A stretch of DNA of 64,000 bases from Riptortus pedestris. Taxonomy: Eukaryota; Arthropoda; Insecta; Hemiptera; Alydidae. The stretch lies in the NCBI GenBank assembly GCA_019009955.1, contig CM032230.1, forward strand, positions 109,961,001 through 110,025,000, in the 5' to 3' direction. The translations under genes were made by a program, and so were the position numbers. Shown here piece by piece: positions 32,775 through 43,720 of this stretch (the first letter of the stretch is position 1; each line of letters opens with the position of its first letter). The notes under the pieces are model-generated. The model made no database searches, had not been told where the DNA came from, and was given only the letters and a program-made list of their open reading frames with translations.

Positions 32775-35700
32775 TTAAATGGACCTCAGTCCATCATGTC
32801 CTGGATAAGATCAATGGACATATGAAGAAATTTTTCGAAAATTATGTTATAAGCACAACCCCAATAGTTGATTTCCATTTAGGCAAATCTGGTAAAATAG
32901 TCAGCTGACTAAACTAAGGAGGTCTGTCTCCAGGATGCTTTTTGATGGGTTGGGAAATGGGGGATTCAGTGTTAAAATATCAAATATCTTTTTGTCAAAA
33001 TATAAATATACACTAAATGTTTCATGTTTAAAATTCAAAGCCACTCCAGGAGTACAGTGTCCTTATTACTAAAAATGGAGCCAGCCCATGGCCGAGAGAG
33101 ATATCCTTTCTCTAGATCGAATTCATCTATACTGAAAAGACAATACCCACCTATGCTAATTGATGATGACTTAAATTCGGACATTCATTTGATTTTGACA
33201 ACGGAAAAACCTTGGGAAAAGAAAGGAACACAACTAAAATAAAAATATAAGAAAGCATACTGATATATAAAAAAGGAAAAAGGCAATACACACGAAAAAA
33301 AATTAGATTAATAAAAATTTTAAAAACATGGATTGTAAATATATATTTTATTTCTATTAGCAATACCGACTGTAACCATTTCTCGATTCATTGGTACCAT
33401 GGGGCTTCTTCTTATCAGAATAGACAAAGCTGGTCTAGAGGAAGGATGTCTCTCTTGACCATGGGCTATCTCCCATTAATAAGGATAATGTGCTCCTGAT
33501 AAAGTGATGAAGATAAAAACATAAAACATGCAGGGATATAACAAGTGAATAAAGGAGAATGGATGTTTTCATAGCATCTAACCCATTGCCAATAAGTGAT
33601 ATCAGGTAATACAAAATACTGAAACTAAAGCATTTTTAAAGTGTTAGTGGCATTTTGCATGCAGTGTTGTTGTGAAAAACAAACCAAAAGGGAATTCACA
33701 AATTCGTGGACCATAACATGATGACAAAATAAAAAGAACATAATTAATAATTTAGTATGAGTAAACTAATCTCAAAGTGATAAATAAATTCATTAATCTA
33801 ACTAAATCTTCCTGTTAAGAAATGTTTCTGTGGAGTGGTCGCACTTGATTATCCAAACATGGTTGATCTGCCTTCAAATGATTGGATCACTTCATTCTCG
33901 CCAGCTAATTTGTAAAATCTAAATCCAAAACTGAATATCCCAAAGATACAGAGTTAAATAATTAAATATTAATTTATTAGATATAATAATTAGTCTTTAT
34001 TAATAAAATTAATATTATGTAATCTGATTAGTAAAATAGTAAGAATAATGATTAGATTAGTAAGCAATCAGTCCATATTTTAATACATTTAAACACACAG
34101 AGTAGCCAAACTCTAAAATGATAAATAATGCTGTTTAAATACCTATCTGGTTTAATAATTTACCTGGCTCACTTGGTGTCTGAAGAAGTGGGAGAGGCAA
34201 TGCCGAGGGCTCAACAGGCAAAGATGATGAATTTGACATTCCACTACTAATACCAAGGGAACTGCTGGTAGCCAGGTTTACAGGGATTGTTCTATGCTGT
34301 CCTGGCATTTGAGACGATATACTTGGACCTAATAAAAATATATATATATTTTATATCTCTAATACATCCTATAGAGGAAAAAGTAATTTGTAAAACAGAA
34401 AGAAAAATTTACAAAAAATCATGACCAAAAGAGGTAAAATATAGGGTTGGGGAAAAAGTAATGTCGGTATTTTTCGTGTTTTTCAAAGTGCATTTATTTA
34501 TATAAATTTTAGATATTAATCAATGATATATGCACCGTTTTGATCGATGACCTTTTGCCATTTTTTCGGTAAAACCATTATACCTTCACTATAGAAGTTC
34601 TGTGATTTCTGGGCGAAAAACTGAACCAAGTGATTTTCACAAGCTTCGATTCCAGCTTTACACCACTAAGAGAGTTCTGAAGAGAATGAAACAAGTGGTA
34701 GTCAGACGGTGCAAGGTCCGAGCTGTATGGTGGATGCATCAAAACTTCCCAGCCAAACTCTCATAATTTTTGCCGAGTCACCAAAGATGTGTGTGGTCTA
34801 GCATTGTCGTGATGGAATACAACGCCTTTCCTATTGTTCAATTCTGGCTGTTTTTCTTGAGTCTCCTGCTTCAACCATATTAGTTGTTGGCAGTAGAGTC
34901 GAATCAATGGTTTGGCCAGGTTTGAGCAGCTCATGATGAACAATGCCTTTCCAATCCCACCAAACACTCAGCATCACCTTCCTTAGTGTCAATCCAGGCT
35001 TTGCCACTGTTTGTGAAGTTTCTACGGGTTTCGACCACGATCTTTTTCGCACATTATTGTCGTATGTGATCCACTTTTCATCACCTGTAATCATTCTTTT
35101 TAAAAATGGCTCGATTTCATTTTGTTTCACCAGCGATTCAGAAATGGAAACTCTGTCCATTAAATTTATTACAGTTAATTCGTGTGGAACCCATATATCG
35201 AGCTTCTCTTGGTATCCATTCTTATGTAAATGTGTCAAAACTGTTTTATGGTCGATGTTTAGCTCAATACCGATGTCATGAGATTTAAAGTGTCAGTCTA
35301 CCTCAATTTTTTGAAGAATTTCATCGACTTGTTCAATAATTGGCCTACCAGGGCGAGGTTCATCATAAAGGTCAAAATTATCGGAACGAAATCGAGCAAA
35401 CCAGTTCTGACACTGATGTTCACTTAAACAGACATCACACAATTTTCGATGAGCCTGAGCTGCATTTATCCCTTTTCGGAAGTAAAAAAGTTATACATGA
35501 CAAAAATGGCCTTCTGGAATCTCCATTTTCAAAGCGCAATAACGTTTGACTGAGTAAATAAATTAAACAGTAGAGATATTTGGAATATTCTATGGACTAT
35601 GACCTTTCAAACGTGGTATTTCACTGAAAAAGGATTACAAGAGATAAGCGACTTTGATATGCGACTATTGAGATAAACCGAAATTACTTTTTCCCCAACC

Positions 35701-38700
35701 CTATATTTTTAAATATTTGATTTATGGATGATATTGATTTTCTGATACCATTTAAAGAAAACTGCCACAGAATCTTATCAAATGCTTTTGACAAATCACA
35801 ATGATTTGAGTGATTTAAAAAATTCAAAAGTGATGATTTCAATATGAGAAATGAAGAAAGAGGAAGACCACCAAAAAAATTTGAAGACTGCAAACTTTAA
35901 GCATCAATGAATGATGATCAAACATGACAACTCAAGGAGGGTTCCACTTCCCCTTCAATGTCTATAAAATCAGCCCAGCTCATCCCAAGAGTTTAGTTTG
36001 TTCTCAGCTCTCTTCAAGTGAATAACAATGCGTTCAGTGCAGCTTTAGTGAACAGTGGGCTTTGAGTTGCAGTGCAGTAAAGTGTTTTAAGTGAAGAACA
36101 GTGCTGTGCCGTGTTTATGTAAAGAACAGTATAGTGCCGTGTTTAAGACAGTGCAGTGTCATTATCTTTGCAAAGATCAGTGCAGTGCCATGTTTTGTTA
36201 ACTTCAGTGATTGTGAGTGAGTTATTGGACTGTGTAATAAGAACAGTGAAGCTATCAGTGCATACTGTGAATAGTAGTTAAGAATAATTAACCAAATGTG
36301 TAGTGCATTTTTAAATAAATTGTGCAGTGATAAAAACTCTGAAGCTTGTGTGTGTTTAATTTTGCAATCCAAAAGAACTCTAGTAACAACATTTATTATT
36401 GTTGTAATAAATGTAACAATATTGTGATGGTCATCTTCAATTATGTTATTCAGCTGTTTGTGAATATTTTAATTAATGCCAGTACAAGTATTTTAATTAA
36501 TTGACAGATTAATTAAACAATTAAACCTAACAAAATTAATAGACAGATAAATTGTTACCTGGAGCACGAGCAAGGGCTGCTTCTGCTCTCGCAGCAGCCA
36601 AAGCTTCCTCATAAGGAGGTGGTGCTTCTCCCCTAGAATAGAAGCTAGGTTTCCAAAGTGGATAACCTGCACCACTTTCCTCAAAGTGATGTTCAGGGAG
36701 ATAGCCTAAACTGCCAGCAATATAGCCAATGCTACCAAGGCTCCTCTCTTCTTCAGTAAGTTCTCTGTCTTGCCTTCCTGTTAAATAAGAAACAAATATG
36801 TGAAATATTAGAAATTTTTAATTAACTTTCGAGACCTCTATTAAGATTACTTATCTTAGGTTCTTTCTTTTTTTTTGGGCGGGGGGGGGGGGTTAGGAAA
36901 ATCCAAATTAACTTAAAACATACTTATAATATCAACATATTTTTATAGTGCTAAAATGACAATTATCAAGGAATGGATATTATAAAACAAAAAACAACAC
37001 TAGATAATTAAAAGTACGAAGAGTTAAAGTTGTAAAGTATATTTATAAATCTTCCTAATAAAGGTTAATTATAATTTAACTTCATCAAAATTTAATATTT
37101 TTAACATATTAGGCTTAGATTAAATCAGTCAAACAAATAGCAAGTATGTTTTGACATTGCATTGCCTAACTTGAACTTCTCATCACTTTAGACAAAAGTT
37201 TTTCCAGGCAAATACTTTTTTTGAGTATTTACTCCTGAATAATCATCATGTGTGCAATATTAGTTTGAATCACTGGGTTTGGCAAAGTTATTGGTTATTG
37301 GTTAGAAGTTGTCAATTTATAGAATCCAAGCTCTGGATCACTGAGGATAAACATCAGCATTAACTCTAAAATTTTGACTGCCATCAAGTCAAAGGACGCC
37401 AATTACTGAAACTAAAATTTGAATTCTTGTATAAGCCTGTCTGCATGAAAAGCTGTTAGAATTTTCATATTGAGGAAGGAAAAGACCAAATCCTTCAATA
37501 TAAAGCTTATTTAATTAGAGAACAATTAATTAGCACACAATACATGAATGGACATCTTTTAAGAACAGACACAGCTAGATTATATTACAAAATGTAACTA
37601 AATATTACAAATATAATATTTTCCAACAAAAGCTAATATAGTTTTATTCCCCATTGACAAACTTATATATACATATTCACTATTATTATTTATTTATTAA
37701 CGTCCACTTTTTGCTACTATGGCTAGTTGGGATGGGTTTTCTACAGGTTACTACCCTTTTCTAGCCAGGCTGGGGCTAAGGATTTTATTTAATGAGTCCG
37801 TCACTAAATAAATTCCTATTGCCCAGGAGGCAATCGAACTAGCGACTCTGGGTTTGTGAGATTAAGGTCAATGCTTTAACTCACATGGCTAATCTGAGCC
37901 CCAATATTATTTACAAACAAAAAAATATAATATTTTAAAATATTTACAAACAAAAATACGAGGGTCATCCAGAAAATAAGTTCCGTTTTGGTCTGTAGGG
38001 CGGTAGGAGTGGTTTTTGCCGAATCCCGCAACACCGCTCGAAAGAGGAGAGGTGGGGGACCTCAGTCGGTTAATTACCAACGTCAGGGCAGGTAGATAAA
38101 ATGGAGCCCTCCATGTCAGGTCCCGCCACCTCGATCCCCATTCTCTCTCGAGTTGTTTTGTGCGGAGTGATTCCGAACACAAAGAACAACGAGTGACTGC
38201 AGCTCGAGAATTTTTGGACCGCTACAGAACTGATGGGGACGCATTCCTGAAGTCTATCGTCACTGGAGATGAAACCTGGGTGTCACACTACACTCCAGAA
38301 AACAAAGAACAGTCCATGCAATGGAAACACCCCACCTCCCCAAGTGCCAAAAAATTCAGTCGTGAAGTCAACCAGGAAAATCATGGCTTCTGTTTTCTGG
38401 GATCAAAAAGGAATTCTCCTGATGGATTTTTTGCCTCAAGGTGAAACAATTAACGCCAATCGTTATTGTGAGTCCCTGAAGAAGCTTCGTTGGGCCATAC
38501 AGAACAAGAGAAGAGGAATGTTTGCCTCCTCCACGACAACGCTCGGCCTCACGTTGCTCGTTCCACAGCGCAACTTTTGGATGAGTTTGGTTGGGATGTT
38601 CTGACCCATCCACCTTACAGTCCCGACTTGGCCCCTTCAGACTATCACCTGTCTACCAAAATGACGGCGGAATTGGCGGGAGAATGTTTCACAAGTGACG

Positions 38701-41237
38701 AGGAAGTGAAAGAAGCTGTCACAAAGTGGACCAAGGAGGTGGCGGCAAGCTTCTACGAGGAAGGAATTTCGAAGCTCATTTCGCGATATACCAAATGTAT
38801 TGACGTCGCCGGGGATTACGTGGAAAAATAATACATATTTTCAAAATTAATACCTGTAAGTTTAAATTTTTTTCAATAAAAACTTGATTTTTTTTTTAAA
38901 AACGGAACTTATTTTCTCGACGACCCTCGTATAATAACTAGTAATTAATGAAAGTCTTTATTATAGGGTGTTAACCTGTAGATAACCTGTCCCAATTAGC
39001 CTTAGTTACAAAAAGTGGATTTTAATAAATAATTTAAATTTGTCTTTGTTAAGTAGCTTTTTGTGTTCTATGCTATAATCATTCTTGTCAATCTGATCTG
39101 AGGAATTTATTTTATTTATTGCCCTAACCAAAAGCACTTCTTTTTTTTTTTGTTAAACTCCACTAAGCCTTCCCTCTTTACTATTCCTTGTCTGGCATTA
39201 GAGTTCGAATTGCCTTCATGATGGATGATCTTGCTTCATTTTTGCATCCACCAATTTTTCCTTATCTCACTTAAAAGTCCCCAATTCCAATCATACCTGG
39301 GTATTCCCTGTAGTCAGTCTGGTGTAGAATAAATCTATCTAATTCATCTGTATCCTATGGCATATGAACATCAGAATTTTCCTTCTAATCTAATTTAAGT
39401 ATATTCTTTCACTGTTACACCCCAAAGAATGCGTAGAAGTCTGAAATCCTTCCTTGATGTAAATAAATTGCATTTAGATCCACTATTAGTCAACTCATGT
39501 GTACTTAATCTGTTTCCCCCATAGGATTTCTAATAAAAACATATCAACCTTGTATTGCCCCAGTACAGGTTCCAATGTTATTCATGCACGTGGTTTAAAT
39601 ATGGTTTATACATTATATGCTCCTATGATATAGGTCATAACATCTACCTTTTCTTTAGGGCCTACCGAGGTTGACCCCCTCCCTCCCCCCTCGCATATCA
39701 AAATGGGCTCCTCCAGAAACTCTATAATTAACTTTCATTCATGTAAATAACTCATTCCTGTGCAATTTCTAGAGAGCCCTAGACAAGTAGATTTTTATAG
39801 AGGCAGAGATGCTCACCTTCCATATTCCATCAACTGAATTTGCCTTTATCTAACTAGTAATACAAGGATTAAAAGTACATTTTATACACCCACCAAGTCA
39901 CAATAAAGTATATCTTGGCCTTTTTCTAATCTTTGTCCAGAGGGCAAATTATTCTTTAGCTACAAGAAATTGTTAAGATCAAGGATATCAAGAAATAAGA
40001 ATGTTAATAATGAAATGATAATTGGTTTATTTAAAAATCGGTAGGAATGATTTCATAATGGAAGAATTATTTTTTTAAAGTACCTCTTATTTTTCTTTGT
40101 CTCAATCTATGCAGGAGAAAAAATAAAAGAGACAAGGAAAGAATGGCAGTGACAGCTGTAGCTATTAACCGTAATCCAAGTTCTGCACTAAAGTCCTGTT
40201 CAGGTGGCTCTGATTTAGCATTCAGGGTATTATCCAAACAGATAAATTCACAGCATGAATTACCAACTCTAAATGATTTACAGTTCTGAAAGAAAGAAAA
40301 AAAATATTATAAATATATTAAATAACAACAAATAATAATCAATGAAATTATAAATCCATGTTGAATGAAAAGTAAAATGGTATTTGATTTTTTTTTAAAT
40401 TGTGTTGGATGAAAGTATCACTAAACATATATAATCTTCTGTGAGCTGACATCAGGAATTCATTAAATAGCGAATAAACTAATTAATATTTATAAAACAA
40501 TTAACTCACATCAAGATGAAACTTGACATCAATTATTTGAAGGCCGATTTAAATAATAGAAAATTAAAATTATTGGCTAAACAGTCTTTTTAGGGCCAAG
40601 GCTTGTCAAATGAAACTGATCGGAGAGTCAAGCGGTCAGCTTGGCATATTCCCTTCTGCAATGGGGTGGTATAGTAGACAAAAAATCGCTTTGTATGTAT
40701 GTGTGGGTAACAGATTAAGAATTTATGCAGTAACTAGTAGTGAGGAATTATTTAATTTGTTTCTATAAGTTGATCTAAACGGTAGAAAGTCAAGATGCAC
40801 AAAGGTGAAGATGCTCCAGAATTTCACTGAGCAGTATATGGACAGTTGGCAAAAAGAGAATTCAACAAGAACATGAAAAACAAACCAAAGCCATAATATT
40901 TTGCAGGATCCTGTTACAAATGTTGAGTACTGAATCAGCTTCAAAATTATATAGAAAAGAATGTAGAAACCAAATAATAAATAAAAGAACATACAAAATA
41001 TAATTGGTATTGAAAGATTACATCCAAATTTCACAACAGTCAATAAAAACAAAATAGAACCCATTTTATTATTATTGTAATAAATGTATATACCTGTGGA
41101 GGTGAACACAGAACTGCCTTACACCATTTAGGATTTCCATTATCACAAATGCAAAGTGTACAAGAATCAGGTCCAGGAACAAAATGGAGACCTGGTGAGA
41201 TGGTCTGTTTGTGCATATCAATACAATTCATTTTTAG
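31694..41237 (-). CDS. DGCR2: Integral membrane protein DGCR2/IDD homologue, C-terminal five exons
   Basis: Exons, in transcript order: 41237-41094 (VWC), 40285-40084 (end of VWC plus transmembrane helix), 36777-36559, 34328-34164, 32076-31694 (stop at 31694). All four joints agree in phase (0, 1, 1, 1). The product is a type I membrane protein: a cysteine-rich von Willebrand C module outside, the helix IATAVTAILSLSLLFFLLHR, a basic stop-transfer RLRQRK, and about 250 cytoplasmic residues with APPPYEEA, a PY motif for WW-domain E3 ligases. The ending DDYRSECENCNMR...EEDLVTMTLHRR...FYSRTSLTLP is the conserved DGCR2 tail. The N-terminal exons (signal peptide, LDLa and C-type lectin in vertebrates) were not found and should lie to the right. 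Confidence 0.82.
32339..32896 (+). mobile_element. Rep-A element, old copy with nested insertion
   Basis: The 5' end is a decayed gtcacagggcctatgtaaac then tagactgatttccc. The 3' end is ttaaatggacctcagtccat ... aggcaaatctggta. Between them a (CA)n(TA)n tract at 32439-32520 and a second (TA)n at 32727-32771 bracket a foreign piece. It lies in the last DGCR2 intron. Confidence 0.6.
32552..32726. mobile_element. Small element with inverted ends inside Rep-A
   Basis: atatgtggtgtgtt near 32553 and aacacaccacatat near 32717 are inverted copies about 165 bp apart, set between two (TA)n tracts. Inside is ccctgaggaagagaaaataaag followed by ttctcgaaatatcggc, a sequence form often seen near the ends of Penelope-like and some LINE elements. 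The type is not settled. Confidence 0.4.
32897..34163. other. DGCR2 intron 4, remaining sequence
   Basis: A diverged inverted pair is visible around 33080 (ggagccagcccatggc) and 33460 (gaccatgggctatctcc), suggesting an old foldback or inverted-repeat element at about 33070-33480. No coding exon is supported. Confidence 0.35.
34164..34328 (-). CDS. DGCR2: DGCR2 cytoplasmic exon 2
   Basis: It is flanked by tttattag and ccag|gtaaat, phase 1 on both sides. It encodes PSISSQMPGQHRTIPVNLAT followed by a Ser-rich stretch and LPLPLLQTPSEP. It is low in complexity and probably disordered. Its length is a multiple of three (165 bases), so it could be skipped without shifting the frame. Confidence 0.75.
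34444..35701 (-). mobile_element. mariner element, near full length, in a DGCR2 intron
   Basis: The ends gggttggggaaaaagtaatg (34444) and attactttttccccaaccc (to 35701) are inverted and flanked by TA. The length of 1258 bp is typical of mariner. Confidence 0.88.
34600..35530 (-). pseudogene. mariner transposase, broken by frameshifts
   Basis: Read on the minus strand, the N-terminal helix-turn-helix region appears near 35400 (CQNWFARFRSDNFDLYDEPR). The middle frame (35238-34831) carries FLKRMITGDEKWITYDNNV with the first catalytic Asp and SVWWDWKGIVHHELL. A second frame reads VVFHHDNARPHTSLVTRQKL with the second Asp. The SxDLAPSD region with the third Asp is in a further frame toward 34700. 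At least two frame changes and an in-frame stop make it inactive. Confidence 0.82.
35720..35910 (+). pseudogene. mariner transposase N-terminal fragment, second family
   Basis: Frames read FKENCHRILSNAFDKSQ, then FKSDDFNMRNEERGRPPKKFED, the helix-turn-helix and linker of another mariner subfamily (the usual form is D-x-E-x-R-x-G-R-P-x-K-F-E-D). It is only the N-terminal quarter and abuts the intact mariner on the left and LTR-2 on the right. Confidence 0.6.
35920..36392 (+). repeat. LTR-2 family, probable solo LTR
   Basis: It contains a TATA-like ctataaaatcagcccagctc near 35965, then repeated cagtgcagtg/cagtgccgtg units, an aataaattgtgcagtg polyadenylation-like stretch near 36315, and an end gcaatccaaaagaactc. 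The same order is found inverted in the copy split at 13680-17400. No internal retroviral-type coding sequence is attached. Confidence 0.55.
36559..36777 (-). CDS. DGCR2: DGCR2 cytoplasmic exon 1 with PPPY motif
   Basis: It follows tatttaacag and ends ccag|gtaaca, phase 1 on both sides, 219 bases. It encodes RQDRELTEEERSLGSIGYIA, GYPLWKPSFYSRGEAPPPYEEA and an alanine-rich helix. PPPY is a class I WW-domain ligand, typically recognised by NEDD4-type ubiquitin ligases, which suggests regulated endocytosis or turnover of the receptor. Confidence 0.85.
37687..37905 (-). repeat. tRNA-derived SINE (SINE-1), best copy
   Basis: On the minus strand it starts gggctcagattagccatgtg (A-box-like). It continues to ctagttcgattgcc (B-box-like, GTTCGATTCC form), then a tRNA-unrelated body, and ends gttaataaataaataat, an AATAA-type tail. 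Related copies are at 1-150, near 1855-1960 (both minus) and 38960-39035 (plus). RNA polymerase III transcription and LINE-dependent mobilisation are inferred from the family type. Confidence 0.75.
37959..38929 (+). mobile_element. mariner element, internally deleted, in a DGCR2 intron
   Basis: Inverted ends cgagggtcatccagaaaata (37959) and ttttctcgacgaccctcg (to 38929) have TA on each side. About 970 bp remain. Confidence 0.88.
38160..38831 (+). pseudogene. mariner transposase remnant
   Basis: The first frame holds FLDRYRTDGDAFLKSIVTGD with the first catalytic Asp in GDETWVSHYTPE. After frame changes, VCLLHDNARPHVARSTAQLL carries the second Asp and PPYSPDLAPSDYHL the third. The frame ends GDYVEK-stop at 38829-38831. 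The N-terminal DNA-binding domain is mostly missing and the frame shifts at least twice. Confidence 0.85.
38960..39035 (+). repeat. SINE-1 3' end fragment
   Basis: gttaacctgtagataacctg, cccaattagccttagtta and gtggattttaataaat match the 3' part of the SINE-1 copy at 37687-37905, in the opposite orientation. The mariner element lies between the two copies. Confidence 0.6.
39036..40083. other. DGCR2 intron sequence, nothing recognised
   Basis: It is moderately AT-rich, with a C-rich patch near 39670-39690 (ccccctccctcccccctcg). Frames are closed on both strands. Confidence 0.45.
40084..40285 (-). CDS. DGCR2: DGCR2 transmembrane exon
   Basis: It begins after tctttctttcag in phase 0 and ends aagag|gtac in phase 1. 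It encodes NCKSFRVGNSCCEFICLDNT, which completes the VWC module with the CC-x2-C pattern, then a short linker, the 20-residue hydrophobic helix IATAVTAILSLSLLFFLLHR and the basic RLRQRKIR. Topology is N-out, C-in. Confidence 0.88.
41094..41237 (-). CDS. DGCR2: DGCR2 von Willebrand factor C exon
   Basis: It follows tttttatttcag and ends ccacag|gtatat, phase 0 on both sides, 48 codons. LKMNC...GLHFVPGPDSCTLCICDNGN.PKWCKAVLCSPPQ shows the C-x2-C-x-C and W-C spacing of a VWC module. The immediately upstream exon was not found in the window with a matching phase. Confidence 0.87.
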
Positions 41238-43109
41238 CTGAAATAAAAAGAAATCAGTAAAATAATACTGATAAAATAAAATTCAGAAGGTTATAGATCT
41301 CAATATGTTTTAAATATTGTGATCTCAGATTTATAACTAAACAAAAAATTATTAATGCTCAAGAGCATCAATAATATTTAGAACTGCCAATCCATAATCA
41401 AATATTAAAAAACCACGTAATGACCATTTCAACAAAATATTCCTTGATATTGGTAATGGGGCCCAACTTCCTTCAAGCAATCTCTGACAACAAGATGGAA
41501 CAACTATTCTTGCTTCTGAGTCTCGTGCCTTTTCTCCTCGGCCCCTCAGTTATAGGTCCTTTTATACCTAAGTACAACTTGTAACTTCAACACTGTATGC
41601 ATATTCCTTGTATCATCTTTTATTTTTATTGCCCCCTTATTATATTTTCTTGTTTCGAGGTGAATAGAGATTTCAATAATCATCCAACTAGTGAAAAGGA
41701 TACCTGAAAGTGGTCCCAGAACCAGACAAAATGATAACTTACCGAAAAAGAGCTGAGTCACCTTATTTCAGAAAATGTCATCAGACAAATTCTGAAATCA
41801 GGTAAGTTGGCGGTCTGGATATTGAAAGCAAAAAAAATGAAAAGTTCATTACATTAAGATCAAGATTAATATTAAAGCAAAAAAATATTAAAAGTTCATT
41901 ATATTAGGATCAAGAGTAAAATAGCAAATGCCATGGACTTGTGGTTCAAGGATAAGTATTTAAAAATGTTTTTGGCACAACAGCCCATAAGAGCCTGCCA
42001 CACAGTTTGGTGAGATAACAAAGGCTTGCTTGACTTATTCCCAACTGTATTGTGGTGGCTCTACAGATCGAAGATCACTACTTTTTTCTTTAAGTAGCTA
42101 CTCAATTTCCTCACTATAGTGAGTGGGGGGAGGCAGATAAAGTCTAATCTCATGATAATAAATCTTAATAAAATTTAGAGTTAAATAATTTCTAAAAAGT
42201 TTTACAAGTTATTCATTAGTTAAATATAATGTGATTTCCCAACAAATTAACAGAACTCATTTATCACTCAGAGAATGCTAATTATCCAACTCAATATTAA
42301 AAACACCCCTGATAACTTGCAAGCTATGTACTTACCTATATGTGCCCTTCTTTCCTTGAAATTCGTATAAATCAAATTGACAAATTAACCTCTCTTCTCA
42401 GGATGATATGATGTCATAATTGTAATGGTCACCTGAAGTAATTGCATAAAATTAAATAAAACCGCTAAAAAAGTCTGATGTTAAACATTAATTTTTATAT
42501 TTACAAAGTGTACTATCATCTCATGTCATTGTTATATTCATGGACTCAAAAATATTCATCATAAAATATTTTCAACAAAATAAACAATAAGAAAAACAAT
42601 GGTTTGACAAAGAGACACCTGCTTTAAATTTATCATGACATTACTCCCCCTAAATCTAAATAACTTTATATTATTATCCTAATGGAAAGAAAATACCATC
42701 AGTATTTATAAATACTATTAATATTTGAGAACAAATGTTTGGGCCAGCAAGGATTTGAATTAGCATCTCCCTATATTCCAGTTAAGTACACCATCAATTA
42801 CACCACCCCACAAACAAAATTAAGACTGTTTTGAAGAGGGAACAATTTTTTCTAACATAATTTTTTTAACTTAGTTAAACAATGCCAAATATTGAGATGT
42901 TTATTAGCAACATTCATTAAAAGGTAGACCCAGTATTCAGTTATAACTTTAAAACAGGATGTGAAAATATTAATGCTCTTGGTAAACTTGGCGTCATGTA
43001 TTCATTTCAATCGAATGATTAATAAATACCATCACCCCTCCATTCCACCCTGGCTTCAAGAGTGCTAACCCTTTGATGCATTAAGTGAATATTATTTAAT
43101 TATATAATA
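41238..43109. other. Upstream DGCR2 intron, no exon identified
   Basis: The sequence is AT-rich. A possible exon end at 42340 (gcacatatag|gtaagtac) is preceded by a frame reading RLICQFDLYEFQGKKG, but its phase does not fit the VWC exon. A tRNA-like SINE-2 fragment lies at 42735-42820 on the minus strand. Confidence 0.4.
42735..42820 (-). repeat. tRNA-like SINE-2 fragment
   Basis: On the minus strand, ggggtggtgtaattgatggt resembles an A box and gctaattcaaatccttgctgg a B box. Similar tRNA-like heads occur near 25790-25850 (minus) and 56020-56100 (plus). Anticodon-arm pairing is poor, so it is not a functional tRNA gene. Confidence 0.4.
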
Positions 43110-43720
43110 TACTAGCAGACCCGACAGACGTTGTCCTGCATGATATTTCAAGCGATTAGGATATAAAATTTAATAATATTATGTTTAAAACAAAAGCTAC
43201 TTTTAATAACACAAAAAACTTTTGTTATGTGCACGTTTGCCTAAAAACAAATAGAAAATGAAATATCATGAATTTTTTATTCAGGCCTTCCTTATACCAA
43301 AAAAATTTAATATAGCTTATAATCATGGAAGAATTAATGCAAATTTACATATAGAGTTTTGTTAAGTTCGGTTCAACCGTTAGTGCCCAATAAAATTGTT
43401 GGATCTCGCTTTAATTATTTAGTGTATATCACGTTTATACTTTGTTATACAACAAAAGTGACTTTAAATAACAAAATAAACAGCTTTTATCCTGTGCATA
43501 TTTGCCAAAAAACCAATAGAAAACTAAATATCGCTAGTTTTAATTTTAGGCTTCCGTTACAATCTCCACTCCTGCTCCATCTGCCGGGCTGATTTGTGAA
43601 TCTAAACCATCCAGGACGTCACCCAAATCCATACAAAAAAATTCATTCAAAACGGTCCAGCCGTTTAGGAGGAGTTCAGTGACATACACACGTACAGTAG
43701 AATTATATATAAATATATAA
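43110..43720 (-). repeat. Dispersed repeat carrying Rep-B-like units
   Basis: The left end is ctagcagacccgacagacgt then tgtcctgcatg; the right end is aaaacggtccagccgtttag then ttcagtgacatacacacg. Between them, inverted relative to the other copies, are Rep-B unit blocks (acaacaaaagtgactttaaa, gtgcatatttgccaaaaaac). It may be a Rep-B relative with different ends or a chimera. Confidence 0.5.

Noticed and set aside
41749..41795. Short acceptor-donor bracket (gatttcag ... tttttcg|gtaagt)
   Set aside because: All three frames contain stops within the 49 bases.
42340..42420. Possible C-type lectin exon end (RLICQFDLYEFQGKKG with gtaagt donor)
   Set aside because: The donor leaves phase 2 while the DGCR2 VWC exon needs phase 0 and would read into a stop; the acceptor is weak.
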